A DNA stretch of 44,323 nt, from assembly GCA_902812445.1 (NCBI GenBank), contig CADDZF010000009.1, forward strand, positions 1 through 44,323. Direction: 5' to 3'. Origin of the DNA: Methylococcaceae bacterium. GTDB taxonomy: Bacteria > Pseudomonadota > Gammaproteobacteria > Methylococcales > Methylococcaceae. The position numbers and the translations under genes were made by a program. Below are positions 43,636 to 44,323 of the stretch, one piece after another. Within the stretch, counting starts at the first letter, position 1. Each line of letters begins with the position of its first letter. The notes under the pieces were generated by a model. The model saw only the letters and a program-made list of their open reading frames with translations. It did not search any database and was not told where the DNA came from.

Positions 43636-44323
43636 ATGAGATCCGCGGTACTGGTACTCGCCTGCATCGCGTGGCAGAGCGTGTGGCCGGCGCAGTCTCC
43701 CAGCGGCTATTTAGCGGAATTACAGCAGCGAGCACTGAGCAGGCGGCTCGATGAGGAAAACGCCTGGCTGGCGCTTGGCCACTATCATGCACCCGCTCTA
43801 GGCCGTGGCCCGGTCAGTGAGGCAGATGATGAGAGGTTTTTTTTGGCGGCAACCGGCAAACGCGATCCGCGAGCAGAATTGCTCGCCACTCTGGCGAGTT
43901 TTTTCAGCGACGAAGCCGGCGACAACCACCCACAATGCCGGTTTCCGGCCCGCTATCACTGGCTGAAACAGCAGCTCGAATTCGATGGCAGACGTTTGAC
44001 CGAGCAATCCTGTCCTGCCTTTCAAAGCTGGCAAGCAGAACTGCGGGCGCACACCGCCAGCCTGATTTTCCCCAGCGCCTATTTGAACAGCCCCTCGTCG
44101 CTGTTTGGCCATACCTTTCTCAGACTAGATCGGGCGAACCAGACCGAAGACAACCGCCTGCTCGCCTATACCGTAAATTATGCGGCTGACGCGCGGGTAG
44201 CGGACAACGAGCTGTTTTTTGCCTATAAAGGCATTTTCGGTGGTTATCCCGGCATTATCACTGTCCAGCCCTATTACGAGAAGGTCAGGGAGTACAGCGA
44301 CTGGGAAAACCGCGATATATGGG
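43636..44323 (+). CDS. DUF4105 (Lnb-like periplasmic domain) protein, 3' end outside window
   Basis: The frame is open from the ATG at 43636 to the window end (229 residues visible). It starts with a signal peptide (RSAVLVLACIAWQSVWPAQS). It then shows the DUF4105/Lnb N-terminal periplasmic domain: FPSAYLNSPSSLFGHTFLRLD, TVNYAADARVADNELFFAYKGIFGGYPGIITVQPYYEKVREYSDWENRDIW. The Asn-Ser-Pro-Ser-x-x-Phe-Gly-His motif is the hallmark, and the Ser and His could act in catalysis. Full family members have about 600 residues, with a second part outside this window. The ribosome site is weak, and the gene follows DUF3015 and its terminator. Confidence 0.88.
   Translation, partial: MRSAVLVLACIAWQSVWPAQSPSGYLAELQQRALSRRLDEENAWLALGHYHAPALGRGPVSEADDERFFLAATGKRDPRAELLATLASFFSDEAGDNHPQCRFPARYHWLKQQLEFDGRRLTEQSCPAFQSWQAELRAHTASLIFPSAYLNSPSSLFGHTFLRLDRANQTEDNRLLAYTVNYAADARVADNELFFAYKGIFGGYPGIITVQPYYEKVREYSDWENRDIW

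Noticed and set aside
1-44323. CRISPR arrays, insertion sequences, integrases or prophage genes
   Set aside because: No regularly spaced repeats, transposase motifs or phage structural genes were seen on either strand.

Overview
The window reads as a chromosomal segment of a gammaproteobacterium. The best pointer is the gene order mltD - yafS-like methyltransferase - rnhA - dnaQ, which matches the enterobacterial mltD-gloB-yafS-rnhA-dnaQ block without gloB. The pdxA-rsmA pair and hflK-hflC also fit. The mix of ETF/ETF-quinone oxidoreductase, a fructose-bisphosphatase/pyruvate kinase/GAPDH cluster, a glycogen debranching enzyme, an SmbP-like small helical protein and many hypothetical proteins would suit a Methylococcales-like or related environmental lineage. 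That placement is inference; no marker of methane oxidation lies in the window.

Layout. Positions 1-3500 look like an accessory, partly decayed region. It holds the 3' part of an outer-membrane beta-barrel gene whose base composition drops sharply part-way through, an AT-rich cysteine-rich lipoprotein, a gene-poor stretch with a perfect palindrome, and a truncated NDH-2-type NADH dehydrogenase. Positions 3631-10674 form a tight oligopeptide-type (Yej-like) ABC importer operon with a complete serB between the permease and ATPase genes. Positions 10726-14460 carry mltD divergent from yafS-rnhA-dnaQ. A run of strong hairpins then leads into tRNA-Ser(UGA), pdxA and rsmA, followed by an ACT-domain malic enzyme. 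Positions 18430-20393 are hflK-hflC on the minus strand, followed by an SmbP-like secreted protein, an EamA transporter, an APH/P-loop kinase fusion and rnd. Positions 25551-28878 are etfB-etfA-ETF-QO, each overlapping the next. Positions 28913-34836 (minus strand) are carbohydrate genes: gap-pyk-fbp as one operon with its own terminator, then a GH133-like debranching enzyme.

The most unusual part is 35609-41218 on the minus strand. A small phosphate-binding-type periplasmic protein, a porin, a membrane-bound PAS-GGDEF-EAL protein and a complete class I terpene synthase lie head to tail with gaps of at most 34 bases and no visible terminator between them. Just upstream in the same direction is a PAS protein with a dead GGDEF site (EPARF) but an intact RxxD inhibitory-site motif, which suggests a c-di-GMP receptor. 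Together these could form a periplasmic-signal / c-di-GMP / terpenoid locus. This is a hypothesis from gene order and motifs. The window ends with a DUF3015 gene, a terminator and the start of a DUF4105 gene.

Two genes are cut by the window edges (3..1844 at its 5' end, 43636..44323 at its 3' end). No rRNA, CRISPR array, intact insertion sequence or prophage was seen.
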